DNA of 64,000 nt from Sinotaia quadrata (taxonomy: Eukaryota; Mollusca; Gastropoda; Architaenioglossa; Viviparidae), in NCBI GenBank assembly GCA_028829895.1, contig CM054182.1:86201546-86265545 (forward strand). The letters are read 5' to 3'. The notes under the pieces are model-generated. The model saw only the letters and a list, made by a program, of their open reading frames with translations. It did not search any database and had not been told where the DNA came from. The stretch's first letter is position 1. Each line of letters starts with the position of its first letter. Shown here piece by piece: positions 11,805 through 22,800 of the stretch. The position numbers and the translations under genes were made by a program.

Positions 11805-11975
11805 AAAATGTTCTCGAAATGAAAAATATGCAATGTTCTGGAAATGAAATCTGTGCAATGTTCTGGAAATGAAAACTGCAATGTTCTGGAAATGAAAACT
11901 GCAATGTTCTGGAAATGAAAACTGTGCAATGTTCTGGAAATGAAATCTGTGCAGTGTTCTGGAAATGAAAAATAG
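11805..11975. repeat. Minisatellite, 22-26 bp x 7
   Basis: Unit gcaatgttctggaaatgaaa with aa, ct or ctgt spacers. Open frames on the minus strand are repeat-derived. Confidence 0.9.
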
Positions 11976-12430
11976 AATAAAAGAGGAAATGTAAAATGTT
12001 CTCAACATTTAAATGTTTCATAATCTTGGAGAAATGTGTAATATTCTAACAGTTCACTATCTTATCATGGATGAAATTAGATTACAATGTTCTTAAGTTT
12101 AGTAGCAACCTTAATCCTAAGAAATAAGAAAATAAAATTTACCGAAAAGCATTCCTCCTTCATACCAAATGCTAAATATATATATAAAACCACCCCACCT
12201 CAGAAAAAAAAATCCGCTTCCAAAATTTTTGGATTTATTCACAATTTTTTCTGAACTATAATAACAATTTAAATGCTATTATTGTGAAAGAAACAAATAC
12301 AACTTAGCAAAGAAAAATTGTATACATAAATATTCTCGGTGTAGAAGGGAGACATATCCCATGAGTTGTAACATCTAGCGGTTACTTACACAACGAAGTA
12401 ACAAATACTATACTATTCTTTCCTCAAACA
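11976..12430. other. AT-rich unique sequence, no gene seen
   Basis: No coding or repeat structure recognised. Confidence 0.6.
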
Positions 12431-12437
12431 GAGCAGA

Positions 12438-12530
12438 TTGAGATAGATAGATAGATAGACAGACAGATATAGACAGACAGACAGATAGATAGATAGATAG
12501 ACAGAGAGAGAGAGAGAGCGAGAGAGAGAC
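12438..12530. repeat. Compound GATA/GACA/GA microsatellite
   Basis: agatagatagacagacagat runs pass into (GA)n. Confidence 0.95.
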
Positions 12531-12579
12531 ATAGTTTGTTGCTGAAAGAGTATGTGTGCATGTTTAGATTTGTTTAGAT

Positions 12580-12670
12580 TTATGCGTGTATGTGTACTTG
12601 GGTATGTGTACTTGTGTATGTGTGTATGTGTACTTGTGTATGTGTGTATGTGTACTTGTGTATGTGTTTG
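12580..12670. repeat. GTGTATGTGTACTT repeat
   Basis: About five copies of gtgtatgtgtacttgtgtat, some with an extra gtgtatgt. Confidence 0.85.
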
Positions 12671-12779
12671 TTGTGAATGATGACATTGTGAGAAGAAGAG
12701 AAAAAAAATATAGCAGGTGATAGAAAACATACAATAATGTCTCATTTTAAAATAAACTACATTGCGTTTTAAAATTACA

Positions 12780-12806
12780 TTGTGTGTGTGTGTGTGTGTG
12801 TGTGTT
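12780..12806. repeat. (TG)n microsatellite
   Basis: About 13 uninterrupted TG units. Confidence 0.95.
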
Positions 12807-12885
12807 AGAGAGAGTGAATAAGTGAAGAGAAAAAGTATGAGAGGAATAGGCGGATTAGGGGAGAAGGAAAGTAAAATAGACATAA

Positions 12886-12888
12886 ACA

Positions 12889-12980
<92 letters not shown>
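12886..12980. repeat. (AC)n microsatellite, about 90 bp
   Basis: A nearly pure AC run, the cause of the Cys/Val tract in the minus-strand frame 12413-13066. Confidence 0.95.
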
Positions 12981-12982
<2 letters not shown>

Positions 12983-13154
12983 GAAGAAGACAGAGTAGAT
13001 AAAATAAGGGGATTTTGGAGAAGGAAGTGAGAGAAAAAGCGAAAGAGAGGCTAGTGAAATTAACAAGAGGGATTAAGTCTCATTAAGAGCTCTCCAGAGT
13101 TAAAAGAACAGATAAGACGTACAAGAGATCCGCTCACCTCTCATGTTTGCTAAA

Positions 13155-13882
13155 TACGTACCCTCATGGCACTTAAACTGAATGCCACTTTTGCCCATTT
13201 AATAAAATGCTACCCTCATGGCACTTAAACTGAATGCCACTTTTGCCCATTTAATAAAATGCTACCCTCATGGCACTTAAACTGAATGCCACTTTTGCCC
13301 ATTTAATAAAATGCTACCCTCATGGCACTTAAACTGAATGCCACTTTTGCCCATTTAATAAAATGCTACCCTCATGGCACTTAAACTGAATGCCACTTTT
13401 GCCCATTTAATAAAATGCTACCCTCATGGCACTTAAACTGAATGCCACTTTTGCCCATTTAATAAAATGCTACCCTCACGTAACTTATACTGAATGCCAC
13501 TTTTGCCCATTTAATAAAAATTAATGCTACCCTCACGGCACTTAAACTGAATGCCACTTTTGCCCATTTAATAAAATGCTACCCTCACGGCACTTAAACT
13601 GAATGCCACTTTTGCCCATTTAATAAAATGCTACCCTCACGTCACTTATAGAATGCCACTTTTGCCCATTTAATAAAATGCTACCCTCACGGCACTTAAA
13701 CTGAATGCCATTTTTGCCCATTTAATAAAATGCTACCCTCACGTCACTTATAGAATGCCAGTTTTGCTCATTTAATAAAATGCTACTCTCACGGCACTTA
13801 AACTGAATGCCACTTTTGCCCATTTAATAAAATGCTACCCCCACGTCACTTAAAGAATGCCAGTTTTGCCCCTTTAAAATAA
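13155..13882. repeat. Minisatellite, 52 bp unit, about 14 copies
   Basis: Unit taccctcatggcacttaaac plus tgaatgccacttttgcccatttaataaaatgc; starts at 13211, 13263 and 13315 give exactly 52 bases. The first five or six units look identical, while units after about 13470 carry catg to cacg changes, cacttatagaatgcc deletions and small insertions. Confidence 0.97.
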
Positions 13883-14380
13883 TCTTAATGTTAATAATAA
13901 TACAACATATTTCTTTTTTTCTTTTAATTTTTTTCTACAACAGTGAAACGAAACTGGACAAAGCCCTTAGTCCGTTACAACAAAGACACCCGACAAATAG
14001 TCACTCAACAAGGAAAACGACTAAATCGTCCCTACAGGGGGGCACCCGTAAGAAGGAGTACTTTCGCAGAGGTCCTGTCGATTTCCATTGTACTCAGGGA
14101 AGTTTGGCAAGTTGTGTTGCAGCCATGCTATCGCCAGTATCGGTAGCGGGTGCTGTACCCGTAATCCCCCTAGTTTTGTACCCTCCTTACAGGACGGCAT
14201 TAAATGGCAGGCTACACAAGCGACATGACATGGTGGAATGTGGAGAATGGATTTTTAAACGTTTGAAGACGAGGGATCCGACTTCACAGTCGGGATTTTA
14301 AAAAAATCTTAGTGGAGGTCTTCAGGTCTATGCACGTTTTAAACTACCCGTCTTTCTCCCCATTCTCTTTTTATCTGCCC
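13883..14380. other. Unique island of balanced base composition
   Basis: The 13943-14290 stretch is less AT-rich than its surroundings and stays open in two plus-strand frames (13888-14301 and 13943-14146). The translations show no recognisable motif, and no strong splice pair was found. It may be an old exon, a non-coding exon or a conserved element. I do not call a gene here. Confidence 0.35.
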
Positions 14381-14886
14381 CTCTCTATCCCAGCCCTTGA
14401 CCTCTAGAATAAAAGTGTACTTTCAAATAACAGCTACATTTCCTTCCCACCAATTGCACTGCGTTAGTATAAGTTATCTGAACAGAATATGACTTATATA
14501 TTAAAAAAATATAATTAACACACAGACACACACACGCGCGCGCACCCACATAGATAATGCATGAATATATACCGAAAACAGTTCTCAAAACGTTGTTCGT
14601 TATATTTATATTATTAAAATTAAATATTTATGTGATAATTACCACGTACAACCAAAGTAAAAATTCTTCAAAGCAAACAACCTGATACACAACTGAAAAC
14701 AACTGCGCAAACAACGGTGAGAAAAACACAAGCAGTAAAACAGCTGAAAATTCCCACACAACAGCAGGAAAATATACTAATAAAAGCCAGAAAAAATAGC
14801 CTCCAAATTATCAAACAAATATGACAATGCAATTCGACGAAAAACTAGAGGAACACTTAAATCACTGGTGTTTTCTTGAAAATCGA
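14381..14886. other. Unique AT-rich sequence, no gene seen
   Basis: It contains a short cacacacgcgcgcgc run at 14521-14545. Otherwise nothing is recognised. Confidence 0.6.
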
Positions 14887-14911
14887 TTGGATAGATAGAT
14901 AGATAGATAGG

Positions 14912-14942
<31 letters not shown>

Positions 14943-15095
14943 ATAGGTAGGTAGATTGGAGAGACTCATATACAGACACATTCAGATGGAACGGATAACT
15001 AGACATACTCTGAGAAGGAATCATTGACTGACAGATATACAGAAAATCTAAAGAATAGGCTAACAGATATATATATATATAGATAGATAGATAGA
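14887..15095. repeat. GATA microsatellites with spacer
   Basis: (GATA)n at about 14889-14945 and a second (AT)n/(GATA)n tract at about 15066-15095. Confidence 0.95.
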
Positions 15096-15179
15096 CAAAG
15101 AATAAATGGACAGATGGACATATAGATAAACGGATGGACATGTGAGTGGAAGGTTGGATTGTTAGACAGGTCGAGTGAT

Positions 15180-15203
15180 AGACTGAGAGACAGACAGACA
15201 GAC

Positions 15204-15250
<47 letters not shown>

Positions 15251-15255
15251 AAAAA
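15180..15255. repeat. (GACA)n/(GAAA)n microsatellite
   Basis: gacagacagacaga passes directly into about 15 gaaa units. Confidence 0.95.
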
Positions 15256-15860
15256 CTAAGGGTACTGAACAAGAACTACTACTCTTGGATTCGGAGTGAT
15301 ACCGGAGAAGTTAAAACCAAATATATTTCATTGACAAGAGTAAAGCCACACGTGCAAGGGTTTGTTTGGAAGAAAAGCAACAGGACAATGAAGGCACCAC
15401 TCAACACACACCTCTTCCTCCCCCCCCACTTCATAATCAAGCAATTTACTTTCATCGTACTTAAGGTATATATATATGTATTCATGTCTGTGATTTTTTT
15501 AAAAGACAAAATTGGCACCTGAACTCTACTACAGGAGTGGACTTGTCCTGGAACCCGTGAATATTTGGGCGTTGAGTAGTTCGAAGCTAGGAGTGTAAAA
15601 TGAAGATGAAATAATTTTAAGCGATGGTTGTAAATTTGTCACGAGAATTGAGATTTATTATGCCTCCAATTTCATTCCTCCAACCTGTCCACGACTGATC
15701 TTTTTTCTCCAAAGCAATTTTGTTGCCTTTCATTATATGGCTTCCGTTATGGCAAATGACAGCGCGCATATGCTTTACTATAAGGGTGTGGATAACAACA
15801 CGTACATTGGCGTGGTAACTGTAAACGTGAGAAAATGGTGAGGCTACAAGTGACAGAAAT
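15256..15860. other. Unique sequence, no gene seen
   Basis: No repeat or coding exon recognised. Confidence 0.5.
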
Positions 15861-15868
15861 TAGGAATG

Positions 15869-16985
15869 CAAAAAAAAAAAAAAAAACCCAACCAGAAAAA
15901 CAGAAATAAGAACAGAAATGAGGATAACATTTAGGACAGAATTAGGGACAGAAATAATGACAAGTATAAGGACAGATATAAGGATATAATTAATGACAAA
16001 TATGAGGACAGATATAAGGACTTAATTAATGGCAAATATAAGGACAGAAATAAGGACATAATTAATGGCAAATATAAAGACAGAAATAAGGACATAATTA
16101 ATGGCAAATATAAGAACAGCTATAAGGACATAATTAATGGCAAATATAAGGACAGATATAAGGAAAATAGGTAATTATGAATAGGAAATAAGATAGAAAT
16201 AAGAATAAAAATAAAGAGGGAAGTAAGAATAAAAATGGACAGAAATTAGAATAAGAATAAGGACAGAAATAAATAAAGAAATAAAGACAAGCACAAAAAT
16301 AGGAATAAGGATAGAAATAAGAATTGAAAACGTAATAGAAATAAGGACATGAATTAGGAACAAAATAAGACAGAGAAAAGGACGGAAATAAGGACCAAAA
16401 TAAGAAATAAAGACAAAAATAAGATGAAAATAAGGACAGAAATAAGGACAAAAAATACAAATAATACAGAAAGAAGACAGAAATAAGATAGAAAGAAATC
16501 AGAAATAAGACAGAAAAAAGACAGAAATAAGACAGAAATACGACAGAAATAAGACAGAAATAAGGACAAAGTAAGAAATAAAGACAGAAATAAAGTGGAA
16601 ATAAGGACAGAAATAAAAATAGAAATAAGACAGAAATAGGGATAGAAATAAGACGGAAATAAGGACAGAAATAAGACAGAAATAAGACAGATATAAGGAC
16701 AAAAATAAGACAGAAATAAGACAGAAATAATAAATAAAGACAGAAATAAGACAGACATAAGGACAGAAATAAGAGAGAAATAAGACAGAAATAATAAATA
16801 AAGACAGAAATAAGACAGATATAAGGACAGAAATAAGAGAGAAATAAGACAGAAATAATAAATAAAGATAGAAATAAGACGGATATAAAGAGAGAAATAA
16901 GACAGATATAAAGACAGAAATAAGACAGAAATAAGACAGATATAAAGACAGAAATAAGAGAGAAATAAGACAGAAATAATGACTT
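15869..16985. repeat. Long purine-rich array, AGACAGAAATA-type units, about 1.1 kb
   Basis: After a poly-A run, imperfect units of ggacagaaataa and gacagaaataagacagaaat continue for over 1 kb. The left part has longer units with ttaatggcaaatataaggac. The strand is almost free of C and T beyond the unit itself. The minus strand encodes long Leu/Ser/Phe/Tyr-rich frames (for example 16354-16758) that are repeat products. Confidence 0.93.
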
Positions 16986-17029
16986 AAAAGGCTAAGGGTG
17001 AATGTAAGTCTGTGAGTAACTTTAAGCGT

Positions 17030-17900
17030 AATGATGATGAAAATAATAAAAATAACTTCAAATGTAATGTTAATGATAAGTGTAAGTAAACGTAGCTGTA
17101 CTGTAAGAATAAAGTTAATGACAACGGCAAAGGTATTGTAAGAGATAATGATTTCGGTAAAGGAACTGAAAGAGTTAATGACAACGACAAAGGTATTGTA
17201 AGAGTAAATGATTACGGTAAGTGTATTGTAAGAGTAAAGTTAATGACAACGGCAAAGGTATTGTAAGAGTAAATGATTACGGTAAGTGTATTGTAAGAGT
17301 AAAGTTAATGACAACGGTAAAGGTATTGTAAGAGTAAATGATTACGGTAAGTGTATTGTAAGAGTAAAGTTAATGACAACGACAAAGGTATTGTAAGAGT
17401 AAATGATTACGGTAAGTATATTGTAAGAGTAAAGTTAATGACAACGGTAAAGGTATTGTAAGAGTAAATGATTACGGTAAGTGTATTGTAAGAGTAAAGT
17501 TAATGACAACGGTAAAGGTATTGTAAGAGTAAATGATTACGGTAAGTGTATTGTAAGAGTAAAGTTAATGACAACGGTAAAGGTATTGTAAAAAATAATG
17601 ATTTCGGTAAGGTAGTGCGTAAAGGTATTGTAAGAGAATTCGGTAAGGTACTGTAAGAGTAAAGTTAATGATTACAGCAAAGCTACTGTAAGAAAAGTTA
17701 ACGATTTTACGGCAAGGGTTTTGTAAGAGTAAAGTTAATGGCTATGGTAGAAGATACTGTAAGAGTAATGTTAATGACTACAGTAAGGGTTATTGTAAGA
17801 ATAATGTCAGTGATTGTTGTAAGAGTAATGTCAGTGATTGCGGTAATGGTTACTGTAAAAATAATGTCAGTAATTACGGTAAGAGTTATTGTAACGATAT
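17030..17900. repeat. Higher-order minisatellite, 65 bp dimer
   Basis: A 29-base half (taatgacaacggtaaaggta plus ttgtaagag) alternates with a 36-base half (taaatgattacggtaagtgt plus attgtaagagtaaagt); taatgacaac at 17241 and 17306 gives 65. About six clean dimers span 17170-17590, flanked by diverged relatives out to about 17900. Confidence 0.95.
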
Positions 17901-18021
17901 AAGGTAACAGTAATGAAAGGGTTTTGGTAAAGGTAATGATAAATTAAAGGAAATAATAAAACTAAAAATGGAAAGTTAATGTAATAAGAATAAAAGTACT
18001 GTACATGTGCGTCCACGCGCG

Positions 18022-18064
18022 CGTGGTTGTTATGTGTGTGCGTGCGTGTGTGTGTATGCGCGCG
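18022..18064. repeat. GT/GC-rich simple repeat
   Basis: tatgtgtgtgcgtgcgtgtg followed by tgtatgcgcgcg. Confidence 0.85.
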
Positions 18065-18279
18065 AACGCACATATTTGTAAAAGAGAAAAGAGACAGAGG
18101 TTATGAAGGAATGAATGTAAGAGAGACAGGCAGACAGAGAAAGAGAGTGAGTGAAAGAGAGAGAGGGAGTATTAAGAGTAATTCTGAACAAGAATGTAAA
18201 GGAAACACTATCGGACAATTGTGAGAGATTATTACAAAAATCGCCCGAGTATGTCAGACAATTGTAGCTTGCGTTCCGG

Positions 18280-18632
18280 TGTAATGTTTACTAAAGTCAC
18301 TGGTGTTATATTTACTAAAGTCACTGGTGTTATGTTTACTAAAGTCACTGGTGTTATGTTTACTAAAGTCACTGGTGTTATGTTTACTAAAGTCACTGGT
18401 ATTGTGTTTACTAAAGTCACTGGTATTGTGTTTACTAAAGTCACTAGTGCTGTGTTTACTAAAGTCACTGGTGTTATGTTTACTAAAGTGACTGGTGTTA
18501 TGTTTACTAAAGTGACTGGTGTTATGTTTACTAAAGTGACTGGTGTAATGTTTACTAAAGTGACTGGTGTTATGTTTACTAAAGTCACTGGTGCTGTGTT
18601 TACTAAAGTCACTGATGTTGTGTTTATTAAGA
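18280..18632. repeat. Minisatellite, 24 bp x about 15, stop-free
   Basis: Unit tttactaaagtcactggtgt plus tatg. Because 24 is divisible by three, one plus frame (18221-18652) reads as an octapeptide FTKVTGVM repeated about 15 times, and the minus strand reads NITPVTLV over 126 residues. Both strands and another plus frame are open, so the openness follows from the unit and is not evidence of a gene. No recognised protein family. Confidence 0.95.
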
Positions 18633-18960
18633 GTGGATATCCTTTAAGATGAATTCAACAGATGGCCGATCTTCAACGATTTCGACTGAACTGTTGGTGC
18701 CTGTGATAGCAGACATGTCTCCAGGAAACAGTAATGAAATTTCAAGCAAAAGTCAAATCTCTTATCCCCAATGAAGTTTTAACAAAAAAATGCTATCCGA
18801 ATGAAACTTTCAAAATAAATATTAAATATGTCATCCTACTGAAGAAGTTTAAAAAAACATATTTAATTATGTTATCCTAATGAAGTTTTAAAACAATATC
18901 AAATAGCTTATTGTCATAAAGTTCCAATGAAAAAAAATCAAATTTATTAGCCTACTATAG
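18633..18960. other. AT-rich sequence, no gene seen
   Basis: It contains loose repeats of ctaatgaagttttaaa. No exon was found. Confidence 0.5.
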
Positions 18961-18961
18961 T

Positions 18962-19066
18962 TAAAATCAAAAGCAAGTACGTTATTCTAATGAAGTTTAT
19001 ATCAAAAGCAAGTACGTTATTCTAATGAAGTTTATATCAAAAGCAAGTATGTTATTCTAATGAAGT
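18962..19066. repeat. Minisatellite, 35 bp x 3
   Basis: aaaagcaagtacgttattct plus aatgaagtttatatc repeated in tandem. Confidence 0.9.
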
Positions 19067-19394
19067 TACCAACCAAAAAAATAAGTAATATGTTGTCCGT
19101 TTACAGTTTAAAAAATAAGTAATGGAATTTCAACAGATATATCAAGCACTTTATCCACATCATTTGCTATCAGTGTTTTAGAGATCCACACATAATCTGT
19201 AAACAATAATCCATATCAATGATCTACTAATATTATAATGACCTATAAGTAATCCATTAAAGCGATTCACAAATTTATTGCATGTGTTATCGTAATCAAT
19301 ATAGAGGACATAAAACTCTTATTATTTTTTGTAAGTTCTCTGTCTATTCGATCATTCATATTCGTAGAGCAAGTGTCATCAGTAATCATTATAT

Positions 19395-19608
19395 ATGACG
19401 TACAAAACGTTATGATTTGCTACACATAATCTATTCACGTGATCCACAGACGTACAAAACGTTACGATTTGCTATACATAATCCATTCACGTGATCCACA
19501 GACGTACAAAACGTTACGATTTGCTACACATAATCCATTCACGTGATCCACAGACGTACAAAACGTTACGATTTGCTACACATAATCCATTCACGTGATC
19601 GAAGAGAC
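19395..19608. repeat. Minisatellite, 52 bp x about 4
   Basis: gacgtacaaaacgttacgat plus ttgctacacataatccattcacgtgatccaca; starts at 19449, 19501 and 19553 give 52. Each unit carries tcacgtga, a palindromic E-box-type motif. Confidence 0.95.
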
Positions 19609-19839
19609 GTACAGTATTTGCATCAGTACATATCGATGATGTACAAACACACATAACTTGTTTTAAATAATTCGTACGTCATCAATACACAACATTTGCT
19701 ATTTATAACTGCAGGAAGGCACCGTCATACATCCATATAAAACGTATCTACCACGACCTCATCCCTGCTTGTCAGATAGCATCATTTACTATACGTGCGG
19801 TTGTTTCAAAGCCATACCTAAAAGAAACTCAATTTAAAG

Positions 19840-20065
19840 GGAGACCACTCCGGAAATTTGCAAAGGGCTGCTAGAGAATGGCCATCAATTGTCGGCATTT
19901 AATTGCGAGGTCGATCTACCGGTCACCTGGGCTGCTTATCTGGCTGGAATATTGGCGGTTCTGGATGCAGATTGCAGACAACGCCCTTCGGTGACCTTTT
20001 TTAAGTATGCCAAATACAATCACTCAGATAGGTCATCGCGGGGTCACCATAAGTCCACACATTGA
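19840..20065. promoter_or_regulatory. Single-copy GC-richer island, candidate conserved element
   Basis: An isolated unique block between minisatellites with GGCATTTAATTGCGAGG (about 19896), CACCTGG E-box (19924) and gaccttttttaagtatgcc. It has no open coding frame. Composition and isolation suggest constraint, but function is inference. Confidence 0.25.
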
Positions 20066-20385
20066 ATCATTTTATTTTATTCATGAGAAGACATTCATAG
20101 TCGACAGATTTAGATCCTCCATCTTTCTATGTAGGGGCAACAAAAGAGCTAAAATAAAAACAAATGTATATTACGTTAAATAGGAAAACGAAAAAGATCC
20201 AAAAATATCTTTTATGGCGCTATAACACGACGTGATAAACAGAGGATTTTTTTTATTTTGAATGGTTTTCTTAATTTTAAATAACATCGTATGTTATGTC
20301 TTGGACGCTAATCACTTGACCTAACTCAAATTTTCTCTCTAAAATTATACCACAATGCCTTTATTTTTAGGTCATGTACAATTGT
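20066..20385. other. AT-rich unique sequence, no gene seen
   Basis: No repeat or coding signal recognised. Confidence 0.6.
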
Positions 20386-20780
20386 ACATAATCTCAATCC
20401 AGTTACACTTAACCGTTCTGTGGGTAATTACAACTTAACCCAGTTAACGCTTAACCGTTCTGTGGGTAAATACAATTTAACCAAGTTACATTTAGGCGTT
20501 CTTTCGTAAACCTAAGCGTTCTGCCGTAAGTACAACGTAACCCAGTTACATTATAGCATTCTGCCGTAAGTACAACTTAACCCAGTTACATTTAAAGGTT
20601 CTGTCGTAAGTACAACTTAACCCAATTACACATAAGCGTTCTGTGGATAAAATACAACTTAATCCAGTTACATTTATCCTTTCTGTAGGCAAATGCAACT
20701 TAACTTATTTACATATAATGTTATGTGGGCAAAACTTAACCCAGTTAGACTTATCGTTATGTCTCCGTATAGTTACATTC
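20386..20780. repeat. Minisatellite, about 42 bp, about 9 degenerate copies
   Basis: Unit taacccagttacatttaacc plus gttctgtgggtaagtacaact, with variants. Confidence 0.9.
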
Positions 20781-20899
20781 TTACCACTTTACCTATGTAT
20801 AATTAACACTATGGAAATACACGCTGCGATCTATCTATGAACTCCTATCACTATTCGGATACGGACTAACCACTTTACTAATATACTAATATATCTATG

Positions 20900-21485
20900 C
20901 ATATACACAGAAAACACTTTACCAACATACTCAAATCATTATATTTATGCACAGTAAGCACTTTAGCAATAAGGTACTATATCTATACCTATACACATAA
21001 CACTTTAGCAATAAATTACTATATCTATACCTGTATACATAACACTTTAGCAATATATTACTATATCTATACCTATACACATAACACTTAAGCAATACAT
21101 TACTATATCTATACCTTTACACACGAAGCACTTTCGCAATATACTCCAATCATTATATCTATACACACATAGCACTATAGCAATAAATTAATGTATATCT
21201 ATACCTTTACACACGAAGCACTTTAGCAATATATTCCAATCATTATATCTCTATAAAAAAAAAATAAGGACATTAGCAATATACTCCAATTAATATATCT
21301 ATATAAACTAAGTACATTAGCAATATACTACAATCATTATATCTATATAAACTAAGTACATTAGCAATATACTCCAATCAATATATCTATATAAACTAAG
21401 TACATTAGCAATATACTACAATCATTATATCTATATAAAAAAATAAGGACATTAGCATAGCAATATACTCCAATCACCATACCTA
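20900..21485. repeat. Minisatellite, about 43-45 bp, about 12 copies in two subtypes
   Basis: The left half uses cactttagcaataaattact plus atatctatacctatacacataa. The right half (from about 21230) uses cattagcaatatactccaat plus catatatctatataaactaagta. The shared ttagcaata core suggests a common origin. Confidence 0.9.
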
Positions 21486-21605
21486 TACAAAGTAACCACT
21501 TTAACAATGCACATTAAGTACTTCAGGATATACCCATAACATTATACCTATATTCACTAACCACTTAACTTATGTCATAATACGTATCTTATCTGTTTTC
21601 ACCAA

Positions 21606-21960
21606 TGTGTCATTGTACATTGCACATGGCACAGACATTTCTCCCTGTATCATTGTACATTGCACGTGGCACAGACATTTCTCCCTGTATCATTGTACAT
21701 TGCACGTGGCACAGACATTTCTCCATGTATCATTGTACATTGCACGTGGCACAGACATTTCTCCATGTATCATTGTACATTGCACGTGGCACAGACATTT
21801 CTCCCTGTATTATTGTACATTGCACATGGCACAGACATTTCTCCATGTATCATTGTACATTGCACATGGCACAGACATTTCTCCCCGTATTATTGTACAT
21901 TGCACATGGCACAGACATTTCTCCATGTATCATTGTACATTGCACTTTGCATAGACTTTC
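21606..21960. repeat. Minisatellite, 40 bp x 9
   Basis: cattgtacattgcacatggc plus acagacatttctccctgtat; starts at 21611, 21651 and 21691 give exactly 40. Point variants are cacgtggc/cacatggc, ctccctg/ctccatg and cat/tat. As 40 is not divisible by three, all three plus frames cycle through the same peptides over 120 bases, giving overlapping open frames that are not genes. Confidence 0.97.
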
Positions 21961-22330
21961 TCTCTGGTGTATTTTGTGTTATGTTTCAAAATATACAACA
22001 TTTTTAATTCTTATATATTACTAGGACAAATAATATAATAAAATAAATCTTTATTCTAATACTAATCTAATTTAATGCATTTGTTTAATTTATTATTTAA
22101 GATCTAACAATTGGAAGGTGTATAAATATGTGATAAGATCTTATAAAGAAAATGTGAAATGGTGTCATGATGGTGTATGATTACACCAGTCAAATCGTCC
22201 TCTGGAATATTGTAAAAGAAAAATTAATAATTTTGTTTCACCGTGATTCTGTACAATAAATACCAAATTTTGTAATTTACAGTGAATTTCTGAAGAAAGG
22301 CCACCTGAATTGGATACATGTACTATACAG
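21961..22330. other. AT-rich unique sequence, no gene seen
   Basis: Nothing recognised. Confidence 0.6.
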
Positions 22331-22379
22331 TTGTTCGTAGCTACACACTCTCTCACACATTATCTCTCTCCCCCCACAC

Positions 22380-22454
22380 ACTCTCTCTCTTACACACACA
22401 CACGCACTGTCTTACACATAAACACTCTTACTCTTACAGACAGACAGACAGACA

Positions 22455-22490
<36 letters not shown>
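22380..22490. repeat. CT/CA/CAGA microsatellite cluster
   Basis: ctctctcttacacacacaca, then (CAGA)n and (CA)n to about 22490. Confidence 0.9.
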
Positions 22491-22491
<1 letters not shown>

Positions 22492-22539
22492 TCTCTCGAA
22501 CAAAATCTCTCACACATAGTCACGCCAAAGCCACCTAGT

Positions 22540-22800
22540 TGATTATTATTATTATTCGGCCTCATTCCACGACTTCTGTTTTGACTGTCGGTTGTGATCC
22601 AAGGTCTCGGAATCTTACCAAGATTCTGGGAGATCCAAGGTTTTACGGAGGATGTGGACACTTCCGAGGAGCGCTGCTTTGAGTAGTGGAGCGAGTGTGT
22701 GGTTTCCAGGGAGTTTATTCAGGTAGCCTTCCAATTCAGATGTTATGTTCCCCAAGGCTCCTATCACTATAGGTATCACTTCTGCTTTTACATTCCACAG
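22540..22800 (-). mobile_element. 3' end of a non-LTR retrotransposon (LINE) with (AAT)n tail
   Basis: Read on the minus strand, 22800 down to 22615 encodes 61 residues beginning LWNVKAEVIPIVIGALG, continuing through SELEGYLNKL and KAALLGSVHILRKTLDLPESW, to TAA at 22617-22615. The EVIPIVIGALG..LLG..ILRK pattern is the conserved C-terminal end found in many metazoan retroelement polyproteins. A short 3' UTR of about 58 bases follows, then (AAT)n at 22556-22540, a typical LINE 3' tail. The frame is interrupted by a TGA just upstream (about 22808), and the sequence beyond is a different tandem repeat, so this is a 5'-truncated dead copy. I cannot name the clade. Confidence 0.75.

Noticed and set aside
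12413..13066. 217-codon minus-strand open frame
   Set aside because: It is mostly AC/TG and GATA microsatellite translated as Cys/Val, Thr/His and Leu/Ser runs; no domain or splice structure.
16134..16758. Several long minus-strand Leu/Ser/Phe/Tyr-rich frames resembling membrane proteins
   Set aside because: They are translations of the purine-rich tandem array on the other strand; several phases are open.
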